A stretch of DNA of 64,000 nt, from the NCBI GenBank assembly GCA_963169105.1, contig OY720642.1, positions 82,759,055-82,823,054 on the forward strand, in the 5' to 3' direction. Shown piece by piece: positions 1 to 11,055 of the stretch. Numbering within the stretch: the stretch's first letter is position 1; every line of letters starts with the position of its first letter. The notes under the pieces were generated by a model that made no database searches, was not told the origin of the DNA, and saw only the letters and a program-made list of their open reading frames with translations. The translations under genes were made by a program, and so were the position numbers. This DNA comes from Ceriagrion tenellum. Its lineage: Eukaryota; Arthropoda; Insecta; Odonata; Coenagrionidae.

Positions 1-334
1 AGGAAACCCGGTCCCTATTTGTGTTTTGTGGAGGGCACTTAAGTACGATACAGTACTCCGTCTGTCGGATGAGACGTTAAACCGTGGTCCCCCTGGCGCC
101 TATCGTTAAGAGCAGGATAATGCCGACGCCGGGTTTCTATCCACCCTTCCTACCTTACCTGTCCCCTATGGCGCAAATGACCTTGGCTGTCGGTCACTTC
201 CCCAAATATGCAATCCTATCCTATCTAAAGACCTGTACACAAACTTGACGCAGCGCGAGTCCTAGAACGGCGGCTAGAGTGCTGATTTTGTGTACACCCG
301 GACTAGATACGGATAACTTCACGAGGTCAACCGC
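1..334. other. No gene seen
   Basis: No reading frame, RNA gene or repeat boundary can be supported in this stretch. It looks like part of a dispersed repeat because it is GC-balanced and free of long frames, but no second copy lies in the window. Confidence 0.4.
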
Positions 335-447
335 AGAGCACAAAAGTGCGAAATTCGACTGAGGAAAATTCATCCGCTGTGACCGGGACTCGAACCCGGA
401 TTCCTCAATTTCCGGCCGAGCAAAGCCACTTCTCTAGTGGGCCATTT
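335..447 (-). repeat. tRNA-derived SINE fragment
   Basis: Read on the minus strand, a Pol III B box (GGGTTCGAGTCCCGG, 383-397) is followed by a body GCGGATGAATTTTCCT and a TTTCGCACTTT segment. The same B box plus GCGAATGATTTT body order recurs at 13085-13205 (minus) and, more diverged, at 24465-24575 (plus), so this is a dispersed tRNA-headed SINE and not a tRNA gene. The A-box half is degenerate and no acceptor stem forms. Confidence 0.6.
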
Positions 448-551
448 AAACTACCTTTAGCCAATTAAGTCCTCTTTCCCTAAGAATGTTTGTGGAACTT
501 ATGGGAAAAGATGGAATAGTCTGCCGGGTGTATTACACAACTAACAGTTAA
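441..551 (+). repeat. Duplicated flank shared with 17316-17424
   Basis: This ~110 bp immediately left of the MITE is almost identical to the segment left of the MITE at 17425. The shared sequence begins GCCATTTAAAC and runs to the TTAA target. Flank and element were therefore copied together, as a segmental duplication and not as two transpositions. Confidence 0.75.
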
Positions 552-1111
552 GGTAGTCCGAGCGAGATAGTTCCCTAGTCATAATAGAAATCATATTCGA
601 ACCATACGTTTTAATTTCACTAGCTATAGGACACATCAATTAAATATTGCATTATTAATGGTGCAATAATATATTTTTGTATGACAATAATTGTAAGTAA
701 TCAAATGAAAATATCTAAATAAGTGTTTAACTTGACTCATTTTTTTCGCGTGGTTCGTTTGAAAATCCTTCAAAACGGAAGTTTTTTTTGTGATACCCAA
801 GAACCTATTGCGGTGACAATATATTTCATTATTTTTTTTAAATAGACGAGAAAACATACAAACTACACGCTGTTAGTTTTTTTACTACACCTAGGTGTTA
901 GAAATTCCTCATTTTGTAAATAATCTCTAACTGGAGTGCATATACGTACCATTTCTCACGTAAAAGGGCTGGTATTTTTTGGCAAATATCTCGGAAAGTA
1001 ATGTGTTAAGGGGTTGAATTTTTGGCGTTCTTTGAAGGGTGACATATTTTTCTTTAAAATGAGACCAAATTCATTGATTTCTAGGTAAAATGATATTTCG
1101 CTCAAACTACC
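552..1111 (+). mobile_element. TTAA-flanked MITE, copy 1
   Basis: Non-autonomous element of about 560 bp with no coding capacity. The left end GGTAGTCCGAGCGAGATAG and the reverse of the right end GGTAGTTTGAGCGAAATA form an ~18-bp terminal inverted repeat. TTAA lies at 548-551; the right TTAA has decayed. Other copies are at 16788, 17425, 36293 and 58535. A TTAA target is typical of piggyBac-type transposases, but the termini do not start with the usual CCC, so the superfamily is left open. Confidence 0.8.
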
Positions 1112-2160
1112 TCGTCGTTCGCTAAGCGCCACAGCCCGAAAGGTTGAACTTAAAACACTAAGAGGTGTTAAGTCTTCTTGACCGATTTTTAGAACACCGG
1201 GACAAACCACAAAGATGAAAGGAGGATGAATTAAAAAAATGATCCTCCAGCTACCATTTGAGGGATGTAATAATTTTTTTGTTATGGTTGAAGTAAATGA
1301 TTATCATGTGAAGTAATGTTTCTCTCGCTTTCCTCCCACTGCGGAAGCGATTTCGGCCGTCGTGTGCAGCACCATTGAGAAGGGACCGGGGGGGGGCGGG
1401 AGTTTTAAATCAGGATAAAATTGTATTCTAGCATTTGAGATTCCAAGTGCAATAACAAAGTAGACGATTTAAAAAAATCTATTTCCTAAGCAAATTTAAT
1501 TAACAACGAAACACCAATTGTTGTTTGAAAATGATTAACGTACAATGAAAAAGTTGTTTTAAATTCAGAAAAAACTTAATAAACGCTCCTTTCTATAGAT
1601 ATATCTTTCGCCTTTATGAAATTTTTTTTAATAAAATAAGAATGCTCGGTGTTGGGGGAGTCATAATCCATGGGCCCCCCGTGATTGCGACATCAAATTC
1701 CGGCGTAAAACTCCCTAATAATCAAACAATTAGAGTTCAAATGTTTTGTATATACTCGCCAATTTAATCTTTCGAATAGGATAATGATTCGTTAAGCTTA
1801 GTCGATTCATTTCTGAACTCACCTCGTTCATTCTGCAAATATTAAACATTGTCGAGTGACACCAACTCCGCCGACCTGCAACTGCCCGCCGGAGTCGGGT
1901 CCAGATGAGGACCGATGGCCGATTTTTTTGATTGTCGTCTCGTTCCTCTTCTTCCACCGTTGTCAACCCATCAGGGTTCGTCTGCGACAGCCGTCCACCT
2001 CTCTCAATTCTCCACCAACTTCTTCATTTCCGAAAACCATCCACATTCCATGTCCTACATTATCTACGTCCAATACTCCAGTCTAGGTCTTCCTCTGTAC
2101 CTTCTCCTTCCATCATCCTTTCTAAAGTTATATTTCCAATCCTCAAGCCGCAGCAGATTT
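1112..2160. other. No gene seen; G-run and CT-rich patch
   Basis: The stretch holds a short poly-G run near 1388 and a CT-rich patch at 1940-2150. Overlapping short frames in the CT-rich patch are compositional and match no family I recognise. Confidence 0.4.
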
Positions 2161-2169
2161 TTAAAAAAA

Positions 2170-2632
2170 TAAAAAATACAAAGAAAAGCAGTGCGCTTCG
2201 TTAAAGGCTACTACGAGCGAACATTTAGTGTCTCACATCTTTTAGAAGGATTTGGGTGGGACCACATACAGAGTCGGAGGCTACACGCTAGATTTAGGTT
2301 GCTTGATAAATTTCGAACTGATATTTTTCAGAGCGACACAGAGAATATTATCATGACTCCTCACTACATCTCTAGGTCTGATAGAAGCGATGAAATAAGA
2401 GAGATACATTGCCGAACAGATGGATACAAAAACTCGTTCTTTCCGCACACAACAGGCGACTACAATAAAAACTGAGCTCCACTAAATACACTCCTATAAT
2501 ACATGTCACCATTGCACCTCCCAAAACCTTATCCCTTACATCTTTACACGGCTAGTGTCCTAACACCCCCTACCACACGCCCATATGGCGGCTCGCATAG
2601 TAGTATGTAGATGTAGATGTTGATCTTTGGGG
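2170..2632 (+). mobile_element. LINE family A 3' end (RT C-terminus and 3' UTR)
   Basis: The frame from about 2175 reads IQRKAVRFVKGYYER, then SRRLHARFRLLDKF and SDEIREIHCRTDGYK, ending in FFPHTTGDYNKN. This is the region C-terminal to the reverse transcriptase catalytic core in jockey/CR1-like non-LTR elements (IQ-R-A-RFV pattern). A non-coding tail follows and ends in GTATGTAGATGTAGATG. The copy is 5' truncated and dead. The same protein segment occurs at 23030-23560 (minus) and twice at 57545-58203. Confidence 0.85.
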
Positions 2633-3347
2633 CCACGCACCTGCGCAGGAACACGCATCATGCAAACGCGCCTTGAGACTTACACTTACATGCTCCCTTT
2701 ACAAACTTTGGAATGATTCCGACACTCACTTAACTAGGGACAATCACTTTGGAATGTGGCAATGGATGGATATGAGGTGACAGGTCCTTACAAGTAGCCC
2801 ACATCACAGTTCTTACGCATTTCGTGAACGAAAATCAGGAGTTCAATTTGGCATTCCGAGAAACGAAACCTTCACGGCGACACCAGAGTTAACTCCACAC
2901 AACCTTAGACAACACAAGGGGGGACTTAAATGAGACGAGCACGTCCGATCACGACGAAAGCCAGATACGAACAGTGCGTGAGTACAGAAACTACCTTAGC
3001 GGTCAACTATGGTGGCGATCGGAAACGACTTTGGCAGTGTTTTTCCTACATTTCCTCGGTCGTGTTTTGACGGAGGAACTTTTCGGACGGGTCTTTACGC
3101 CCCAACTGACATTTCCGGCATTGAGTATCACCACCAACCCGGGACGCGAAACTATGCAATGGCGAGGAACCTTGAAGAAAAGCTTCTACGCGGCCAAGCG
3201 TTTCAGGGAAGTGTTTGGCGTGAAGAAAAAAATGGGTTCACAAATACCGATTAGATAGAGACGGCAGTGACTGCGGCCGTAGAGAGGGGTGGAAAATACC
3301 CCATTCATTGCTCACGAGCGCCAGGCTTAGAAAGTCACCGTGTCTGA
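2633..3347. other. No recognised gene; open frame at 2974-3258
   Basis: A 94-codon frame at 2974-3258 and an overlapping 81-codon frame have no motif I recognise and no context supporting expression. I see no repeat boundary here. Confidence 0.35.
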
Positions 3348-3495
3348 TAGGGATGGGCGATATCAATATCCAATATCTTAAAATATTGAAAATGGACCAA
3401 TATTAATAACCTTCATTAGACTATTGAATATTGGATATAATAAAAAATGGAATACTGGCATATTGGAAAATATAGAATACATAAATATTAACCCA
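3348..3495 (+). repeat. Cryptic repeat built from CCAATAT phrases
   Basis: After the boundary TAGGGATGGGCGATATC the sequence is a patchwork of AATATTGG and CCAATAT words in both orientations. The mirror boundary TCCATCCCTGA at 4827-4838 closes a second block with the same words. Similar blocks with other words lie at 19600-20100 and 27590-27830. Confidence 0.6.
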
Positions 3496-3582
3496 TTCAC
3501 ACCGGACCCCGCCAAGTGGAGGGGTAGCGTGCGGCAATAAAGAACTGGAGCCGCCACTCGGCGGGTAGTGGCACCCTACCGT

Positions 3583-4141
3583 ATATTGTATATATTTCTT
3601 CGCCGTTTTTTAATCAATGTAACTCATATTCTCTGTCGTGTTCCATTACTGCTACGGTTGTCTAGCGGTGGGCTTCGTTTTTATTTATTATTTGGAACCG
3701 TTCGGAATTTGCAGACAATGTAACGACCTCATATTGTAACAATTTCGCTGCCCTCGAGTATTATTTTTTTTCGGTACGTTGTATATATTTCTTAGCCGTT
3801 TCCCTTTCAATTTAGTTTATTTTACTGCCGTTCTTCAGTGCCTCTACTATTGTCTAGCGGTGATTTTTTTATTGAAATCCCGCGAAATATCCAGACAATA
3901 TAACGACCTCAGGTTTAACAGTTTGCTCTATTCACATATTATCTGTTTCCATACATTTTATATTTTCCTAAGCCGTTTCCTACTCAATGTTACTCATTTT
4001 CTCTATCGTGTTTATTTACTGCTACAGCTATCTGGAGGTGAGCTTTGTCTTTATTTTTTTTATACCCAGGGAAATGTCCAGACATTGCAACTACCTTAGG
4101 TCTTAAAATTTGCTCTATCCACGCATTGTCCGTTTCCGTAC

Positions 4142-4226
<85 letters not shown>

Positions 4227-4262
4227 CTTAGTCGTTACCCACTCAATGTAATATACTTTCGC
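3583..4262 (+). repeat. Diverged ~180-190 bp tandem repeat, 3.5 copies
   Basis: Four successive units begin near 3583, 3777, 3954 and 4141. Each carries GTATATATTTCT, then AGCCGTTTCC, ACTCAATGT, a TGTCTAGCGGTG-like segment and CCAGACAAT-AACGACCTC. The units are old, with visible substitutions and small indels. The last unit is interrupted by expansion of its AT-rich start into a long (AT)n run. Confidence 0.75.
4143..4224 (+). repeat. (AT)n microsatellite
   Basis: Uninterrupted AT dinucleotide run of about 80 bp, sitting exactly where neighbouring tandem units have a short GTATATATTT segment. It therefore looks like an in-place expansion. The tyrosine/isoleucine frames across it are artefacts. 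Confidence 0.95.
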
Positions 4263-4559
4263 TGCTGAGATCTCTGAACTGCAGGTAAAATTAAGAGGTA
4301 AAAAACGGTGGCAGAAGTGTGTTAGAATCGAGGGGGGTTACTTCGAAAAAGGGACTTGTAACTATGTAAAAGTCTTCTATCTAAAATAACAAGAAAACCA
4401 ATGTATGCTTCTTTTCCCCAGTTATTGCTATGAATAATGGTGGAGAAAGAAGTGCTGCACTGAGTGCCCCGCGCGCCGTCCGTTTTCAAAGATTAGGGCG
4501 CTCTCCAACCACCCTCTTCATCGGGTTCCAATATTCAACTCTTGAACTTTTAACGTTGG

Positions 4560-4840
4560 TAATTAAATATTCATAATTCCAATTGAAAATATTGGTTCAT
4601 CCATTTACAATATTCCAATAACAAATATTGATTTTTCCGACCACCAATATCCAATACAGGATACTGGTATTGGACGTTCCAAAATTGTGATTTTTGGAAT
4701 CCCTATATAAAAAAATGAACCAATATATTGGAACCAAAATATTGGAAAACCGCACAGCCCTAGTGTACGATGCCAAAATGGTATAGCTTTTAAAGACAAT
4801 CCGACCGAAACAGACCAAATCCTTATCCATCCCTGATAAG
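4560..4840 (-). repeat. Cryptic CCAATAT repeat block, inverted partner
   Basis: Permuted AATATTGG/CCAATAT words fill most of this block, which ends in TCCATCCCTGATAAG, the reverse of the start of the 3348 block. The two blocks may be the ends of one ~1.5-kb inverted structure that encloses the tandem array. Confidence 0.55.
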
Positions 4841-4939
4841 AAGTTTTAACGGGAAAATTAAAAAGGAAGGTTTTACGCTCGAGAAAACCTCGTAAACTCG
4901 GATTTGTTAAAAGAGCACTTATTAAGTGCGGTGATGAAG

Positions 4940-5630
4940 ACAGGGAAATTAACTACTACTCTCATGTCAAACCCCACTTGGATTACGCTGCTAGTATTCA
5001 AGATCTTCATGAGATAGGCTTAAAAACTGAGTTATAACTCAAACAGTCGGAAATGATTAGTAAATGGCTGTTATGATAATGTCCTTAGATTTACTGACCT
5101 TTTGCAGCATCAGGCAAGAAAATCGCTGTCAGGCCGTGGATTGAAAATTAGACTAAATCTTTTATGCAAATTCAAAACAAAATGATTTGTTGACGAGGTA
5201 ATTAATATTTTAAGAACTCGAACGTACTACGGTAGATCAGATCATGAGAATAAAATAAGGGAAATTGACTGCAGAAAAGATAAGTTCAAAATGTCGTTTT
5301 CCAGCGATATATTATATATTCAAATGGCTGCCAATGAGATTTTGAAGTAGGCTAGTCGTAGATGATTAATTAATTTGCTCTCCAACGCTTGTTTCTTTAT
5401 CTTTCACGTTGTACCAGCATCACGTTTTGCATGATCCCTGCATGACTCTTGTATCTCGTTTACGTAGTTGCATTGTAAATTAATACAAATAGTTTCTGCA
5501 GCATTGGTAGCATATCTATACTGTAGTGCATGTCGGTGAACGTTACTTTTACATTATAAATTATGTTTATGGTAACTCACCCCGTGACATATACTCTAGA
5601 GGTGGCTTGCAGAGTTATATGCAGATGTTG
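4940..5630 (+). mobile_element. LINE family B 3' end, degenerate
   Basis: Translation with frameshifts gives HVKPHLDYAASI near 4965, matching the reverse transcriptase 'LVRP-LEYAS-IWDP' region, then ESLSGRGLKIRLNLL and ENKIREIDCRKDKFKMSF up to about 5315. The 3' UTR follows, with GTTTCTGCAGCATTGGTAG and a remnant tail TGGCTTGCAG...CAGATGTTG. Stops and frameshifts show it is long dead. It is arranged tail to tail with the next copy. Confidence 0.7.
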
Positions 5631-5639
5631 AAGAACTTT

Positions 5640-6410
5640 CCAACTGAGCTTTAAACGTTCAGTCCAATGGCGGAAGAGTCATCACAGCTCGCACTTCCGA
5701 TGAAAGACAGAAGACAGTGAGAAAGAAAGCAATTCATCCACATACTTTCCTGAAGGCCGTCTAAAGGGTGTTTGGCAGGGGATGAGTTATCTTCAACATG
5801 CATAATACATCCTGATACGGTTAACGTAACTACGACCATCAGTGCACCATCATGAACTTGCAAATACTTTTAAATAGGTGAGCATATAACAACATGCACA
5901 GCACGATAGGTATGCTGCTAACGCTACAGAATGCATTTGTATACATGTATTTTGCAACTGCATGAACGATCATAGATACGAGACTCATGCAGGAATTGCG
6001 AAACGTGATGTTAGCACTTCGTGGCAGATTAAGAAGCAAGCATTAGGGAGAAAATCAATCAATTGGGTAATTTACCTGTCGGCTAACCTCCTCATAAGCA
6101 TAATTGGCAGCTATTACAAGCTCATCATTAGCAGAAAAAAAATGTTTTACAGCTGTCTGTTCCGCAGTCTATTTCCCTAATCTAATTTTCATGATCTAGT
6201 CTACTGCTGCTTGTCTAGCCTAGGGTTATGTAAAATGTTATGAATGCTGTCAGAAAATTGATCAGTATGGAATTTAAGTAAAAGTTTCGGCCTAAATTTT
6301 AATAGACGGCCTGAGTGGGATACTATTCTTATTCGTGGTAGAAGTCGAGAAACACTAATAAAATTATCATAGTGGTCTTGCCGATGTACTTCGCTGAACA
6401 AGTCATGTCA
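5640..6410 (-). mobile_element. LINE family B 3' end, inverted copy
   Basis: On the minus strand, residues SHSGRLLKFRPKLLLKFH and FSDSIHNIL (about 6330-6210) align with the LSQRRLNYRLNLLTKF and FSDDVKNI segments of the better copy at 8267-8581. REIDCGTDSCK follows near 6160. The 3' UTR runs to about 5640 and contains a CCCCTGCCAAACACCC tail segment. It forms an inverted pair with the copy at 4940-5630. Confidence 0.7.
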
Positions 6411-6504
6411 AAATACGTTAAATCCACACAAAACAACACAATAAAACAAATAACAAGAACAACTATGTAGACCCCGTTTTAGGCTGGCGCCTCTTCACGG
6501 TAAA

Positions 6505-6568
6505 TATCTCCCCGGCGGGGAATCGAACCCCGGTCCCCCGCGTGACAGACCACTGACCACTATACTAC
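6505..6568 (-). pseudogene. Truncated tRNA-Asp-like sequence
   Basis: The minus strand carries a tRNA-Asp A box (TAGTATAGTGGTCAG), an anticodon-loop-like CTGTCAC (anticodon GTC), GGACCGGGGTTCGATTCCCC and a 3' acceptor-like GCCGGGGA. About nine bases of the 5' anticodon stem and the 5' acceptor strand are missing, so it cannot fold as a tRNA. The repeated CCCCGTTTTAGG on both sides (6473 and 6637) suggests it is the head of a tRNA-Asp-derived SINE or a retro-pseudogene. Confidence 0.7.
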
Positions 6569-6875
6569 TGGTTGGTTGGTTAAAAGGTTTATTTCCAAAA
6601 CATAAAACATAAAATACACATTATACATTAAGGGGCCCCGTTTTAGGATTTCTCCTCTTCAGGGTTGAGTGATAATTACAGTTAAGAAGATTATTAGAAA
6701 GTGCTGTTGCATATTTACATAAAACAAGACAAATGAAAGTACATACAAAGTATTGATTGATTGCGTGATTGACATTTGATACTACTTCAATTTTGATACT
6801 ATACTACTGCAATTCCATGGTATTTATGCCTAACTTGTGAAGATCCCACATAATAATCGCGTGTACAAAAAAAAA

Positions 6876-6892
6876 CGCCCCCGGGTGGGCTC

Positions 6893-6929
<37 letters not shown>

Positions 6930-6949
6930 GCCGATTGCGCCACGGAGGC
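6876..6949 (-). tRNA. tRNA-Asn (anticodon GTT)
   Basis: A complete 74-nt cloverleaf on the minus strand delivers asparagine to AAC/AAU codons. Acceptor strands GCCTCCG and CGGGGGC pair. The A box is TGGCGCAATCGG, the anticodon loop CTGTTAA has GTT complementary to 6913-6915, and the B box is GGTTCGAGCCC. A run of T on the coding strand directly after the gene is a Pol III terminator. It is identical to the gene at 49127-49200, although the flanks differ. No intron is present. Confidence 0.95.
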
Positions 6950-7379
6950 ACATCACTTCAAAATATTTTCACTGACAAGTATTCTGCGTTACTGTCGACA
7001 CGATTCGCGATCACTATTATCGGGACTGGACCAAACTCGCGCGTATAGGAGACATACGGTTTAACATATAGTTGTGACCGAAGGAACCTGGCTAGTCCAA
7101 CGCTGATGCAGCGGAACTCCCACGTACGGTGGTGGTACCCGAGTGAACTAGTTTATAAGCAATGAGTTATTTTGCCCACAAAATGCTGTATTTGTCACGG
7201 TTGTCATCCCGTCAACTATCGCGGATTTCCGCCCCATAAATTGGCGAAGAAAAATGTTGCGTCTCGACAAGCTAAAAACCCGCGCCAAGATACAGACCTC
7301 CCATCCCCTCACGATATCATACTTAGCCGCAACGGGTAGTTTTCCAACTCAATTTCCTCCCCTAAGTTCCTCACCTTTC
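6950..7379. other. No gene seen
   Basis: Flank of tRNA-Asn with no recognised element. No TATA-like box placed for tRNA transcription is obvious, so the gene probably relies on its internal promoter. Confidence 0.35.
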
Positions 7380-8012
7380 CTTTAAAATTTCCTCACCTTT
7401 TTAAAACTAAGCCTAAAAATACTATTATGACTACAAGATCAGATGCTAACTTAATCTACTATCCCGCTCATCGCACAACTTCTTTCCAGAAGCCATTCCA
7501 GGTTGTAGCATCCAATCTCTGGAATAATCTACCAGATGATGTTAAAAATACTCGGTTTTTGAAATCGTTCAAGGCAAAAGTCTATGACTTATTACTTACT
7601 GCCCCATAATAACTTATTTGGTTAATTGAAGAAAAATGTGTATCTCTTATATTTCTTTGGTTGTTTGTTCTTTTCATCATGTTACTCATTGCTATTCCTA
7701 AAACTTCTTCCTCGTTGGTTCTGTGATTTGTCACTGGAACGTTGTGTATCATATGCTTTTCTTTGTATAATGTTGTTGTTGTTGTAGTAGTGTAGTGATG
7801 ATATGATTTCTTTGTAAAATGGAACTCTTTTGTTATATTTTCCTGTTAGTTTATCGCTCACAATGAGTAAGTTGAGTTGATTTCATGATTTGATGTTTAA
7901 TTAATTCCATGTTTAAATCTACTCTAAGAATTCGTATAAGTAAATTGTATTTGTTCTTAGAGGACAAGAGTCCTAGAACAATAAATATCTTTCTTTCTTT
8001 CTTTCTATCTTT
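7380..8012 (+). mobile_element. LINE family D (CR1-like) 3' end with TTTC tail
   Basis: The frame at 7427-7609 reads TTRSDANLIYYPAHRTTSF, then VVASNLWNNLPDDVKN and SFKAKVYDLL. This is the C-terminal 'R-T-F-SF-V-A-LWNSLP' module found after the reverse transcriptase in CR1/L2/jockey-like elements. The 3' UTR ends in AATAAATATC followed by (TTTC)n at 7989-8010, a microsatellite-type LINE 3' end. It is 5' truncated, though the visible frame is uninterrupted, so the insertion may be relatively young. Confidence 0.75.
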
Positions 8013-8257
8013 CTAAGTTGACAACCTTAGTCAATCCCCACCAACAATACTGACAGTCTCTTCGTATGGTATTTTCATTGGTCCTCCCAACTGACAGCAC
8101 TATCAACCATTATAGGTATAATAAAAAACATCTATTATATTACACAGCTCTGCGCCCTCCACGCCTAACTTTTGAATCGTGTTACCTAAATGTAATACAA
8201 TACATTTAGTTTTCCATTGATAAATGTATTATCCTGCAATGCACTACTTCTTCCACA

Positions 8258-8915
8258 GTACCGGTTGTGGTGAGCACCGCTCACAGGTTTGTAAAACGAT
8301 GCTACGATGAGTATGCTAGTTTGATTGGACTGTTAGAAGAATCGGGTTGGGAATCGCTATCACAGCGTAGATTAAATTATAGGCTGAACCTCTTAACTAA
8401 ATTTCAGGAAAAAAATTTCTCTGACGACGTAAAAAACATTCAATTAACCACCTCGTACTACGGCAGGTTAGATCGCGCCAATAAAATTAGAGAGCTAGAT
8501 TGTAGAACCGATAGGTACAAAATGTCATTTTTTCCGCGTACCATTCGGGACCATAACAGCTGTGATCGTCGTCATGAATAGTTCGAATTGTGACAATAAG
8601 CAGACAGTAAATTTTTCTCATTATATTCTCTACTTTCTTGTTTCTGCATGATGTACATATTGATGTTCTTATTTATGTATGATATTTTGAATCTGTAGTA
8701 GTAGTCTTTGTATCTTTTACATATTGGAACGATTGACGATAGAATGTTTCTTGGTTAGTAGATTTTTAATTGGCGAGTTGCATATGTGGTACGCTGGTTT
8801 CAATGTAATTTCGGTGTTCTGCCGTATAATTCATGCATGCCTGGTGTGGAAGCACTCCCTGCCACAGACCCTTTGGGTGGCTTGCCGGGTATGACGTAGA
8901 TGTAGATTTGTGGTA
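8258..8915 (+). mobile_element. LINE family B 3' end, best copy
   Basis: The frame at 8267-8581 reads AHRFVKRCYDEYASL, WESLSQRRLNYRLNLLTKF, SDDVKNIQ and RANKIRELDCRTDRYKMS, ending in FFPRTIRDHN. It is the C-terminal segment downstream of the RT thumb and is open throughout. The 3' UTR continues through CTGCCACAGACCC and GTGGCTTGCCGGGTATG to GTAGATGTAGAT at 8898-8909. It serves as the reference for the decayed copies at 4940, 5640, 21815-22500 and 61195. Confidence 0.8.
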
Positions 8916-10599
8916 TATTTTCTGTGCGCCTTCGGCTCAGTTATTCCACTTGGACCAGTTTCAATGAAAACCGCAGAATATACGGGGTTTAAAACGAAAT
9001 TTTCCCCGTGAATAATAAGAGAGCATAACGGTTTCTAGTGAGACTTTTTCAGTAGTCTTTCGATAGGTTGTGTAACTTTTCAATTTATTTATTCTTGTAC
9101 GCTATTACCTCTCTCGGCTACCTAGAACAAACAGCTCTCCATGCATGTTTCTGGTGTAACTATTGTTCTAATGTGCATTTGTGTAGCCGAAATAACATGA
9201 ATACAAACTACCTTATATCAATAAAATGATCTCAAGGAAAGGACTTTGTTTTATTTCTATAGACACACTGTGTGAAAATATAACAAAGTTAATGGATGAA
9301 TTAGTTAAAACTGTTGCTAAAATCACAGGGTTTAAAAACACAAGTTCAAAAACACGACCCGTGTTTCACCGCTAAGCATCAGCTTCAGGCGTAATGCCTA
9401 AGTAATTAAAATGCTCTACTTGCTCAAGTTTGTAGTTTAAAATTCATCCGCGCCATTGCGACCATGTTTCGCTACCACAATACGTACCTCCACTGGCATC
9501 GGATATCATGGTCTAAAGAAATAGTACTTTGTTATACTTCCTCACAATTTAAATTATCATAAGCAGACCTAAGCTTCGAAGATACTACGTCATTTTCAAA
9601 GCCTAGTATTGTTCTAGTTTTGTCGAAACCTAGGTCGCTGCTTGATAGTAAAAAATTAGTGGAAAAACTATTAAGTTCTATTTTTTGAGATCAAAATATG
9701 TTACCAATTTCCACCAAACATCGCCCGATTCGTTAAGGGGGCTGTATATTTCGGCCGAAACAGTCTTTGTAGTTCTAGTTTCTTCCACAGCTGAGGAGAG
9801 ATCTTCACCTTCCCTTACTTAACTCGCCCAGGAAAACTGCAACACTGGTGGCACAGTGGAAACTGCGTTTCAAGGGTTCACGAAAATGTTCACTGTGACG
9901 TCACTTTTCGTAATTTTCAACATTTTGATGATCCTTCTTAGTGATGAAAGATTCCCATTTACAATGAGTGTCAAGATTTTTTTAAAAATATACGTCGTTC
10001 GCGTCATGGCTATCACCTGATTTTCGCGTATTCGCGTTTCTTCCGCGGTCAAAACAGTCATATATTTAGCAAATTGCGAAAAGTGACAACACTTACTGTA
10101 AATATTAATATTTATTTCAAAGACATTATAAAACAGATTTGTATTAATTTGCGAAACAGATTTGTAAAATGAAAGCGCGTAAACGTCTCCGGAAACGTTT
10201 ACGGCTGAGGTACACAGCCCCCTTGAAAGGACCCCGCAGGCATCCGTCATGTCCACGTCGTTGATCCTGCGTAACGCTAAAAACAGAAGAAACATATACA
10301 TTATAGGTACATCGTTTGATAAGAATTGGTAATTATTCCTAAAACCTGGTGAGGCCTACGTATTCGCAGGTCACCCTCAACGTCAGTTATCTTCAAGGTA
10401 ATTAAGGTTAATGTCACCATTGAGTAACTCTTCTTTGTTCTCATTTCTGCAATCAAAAACGGGGATTTCCTCTTCAATAAGGCAAATTGACCTGATGAAT
10501 ACGTTGATGGTCACGCTCGAGGTCAATGAGAAGGTCACCTTCAGGTATCCCGCTTCATACCCTACGTCTTTGGTAAGTAACATTGTTCTCTTTCCTGTG
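8916..10599. other. No recognised gene; 143-codon open frame
   Basis: The longest frame is 143 codons on the minus strand at 9870-10301. It contains no motif I recognise and has low-complexity Ile/Asn stretches. A degenerate CTGAAGC-hairpin-GAAAC motif lies on the minus strand at about 9350-9383, followed by ACGGGTCGTG, as in the palindromic-element family described below. Confidence 0.4.
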
Positions 10600-10602
10600 T
10601 AA

Positions 10603-11055
10603 AGCCTGAATCACACGATCATTTTTTCCGTCCCTTTTAAGGGATAGCTCCAATGTTAGCTTTTCAGGGACCGAGACAATGAAAGCTCGAGCTATCATTT
10701 TCTGAATCACACGGTCATTTTGGCTGTCCCTTTTTCCATCATTTTTCCCGTCCCTTTTCGCAGCATTTCTATATGTTTACTACGTTTACTACTCTCATTC
10801 CATTGAAAGCCGAACGTGGCGGTTGAGTCGCTCTTTGCGGCTGAGCGCTCTGATTGGCTAAAAGGTGGAGCCAGCGATGCCTCCAGGGACGGAAAAAGGG
10901 ACGTGCCCAGTGATGGAAAAAGCGATAGGGATCCATATCGCTGGAGCCATCGCTGATTTTGTTCGCGTCACACGATCATTTTCGAGCGATCATTTTAGCT
11001 CTCATTTGAGCTATTCCTTAAAAGGGACGGAAAAAGTGATCGTGTGATTCAGGCT
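10603..11055 (+). mobile_element. MITE with 39-bp inverted repeats and TAA duplication
   Basis: The ends AGCCTGAATCACACGATCA... and ...TGATCGTGTGATTCAGGCT form a near-perfect ~39-bp terminal inverted repeat, extending inward to CCGTCCCTTTTAAGG. TAA at 10600-10602 and at 11056-11058 is a 3-bp target duplication. An internal repeat of the terminus starts near 10691. No transposase is present. A 3-bp TWA target is typical of PIF/Harbinger elements; that assignment is inference. Confidence 0.85.

Noticed and set aside
383..397. tRNA gene at the B box
   Set aside because: No acceptor stem, and the same B-box-plus-body unit recurs twice, so it is a SINE.
4143..4251. Tyr-Ile repeat protein
   Set aside because: Translation of an (AT)n microsatellite.
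6505..6568. Functional tRNA-Asp
   Set aside because: The 5' acceptor strand and one side of the anticodon stem are missing.
9870..10301. 143-codon minus-strand gene
   Set aside because: No motif, no second copy and no splice or promoter context; compatible with chance in AT-rich DNA.
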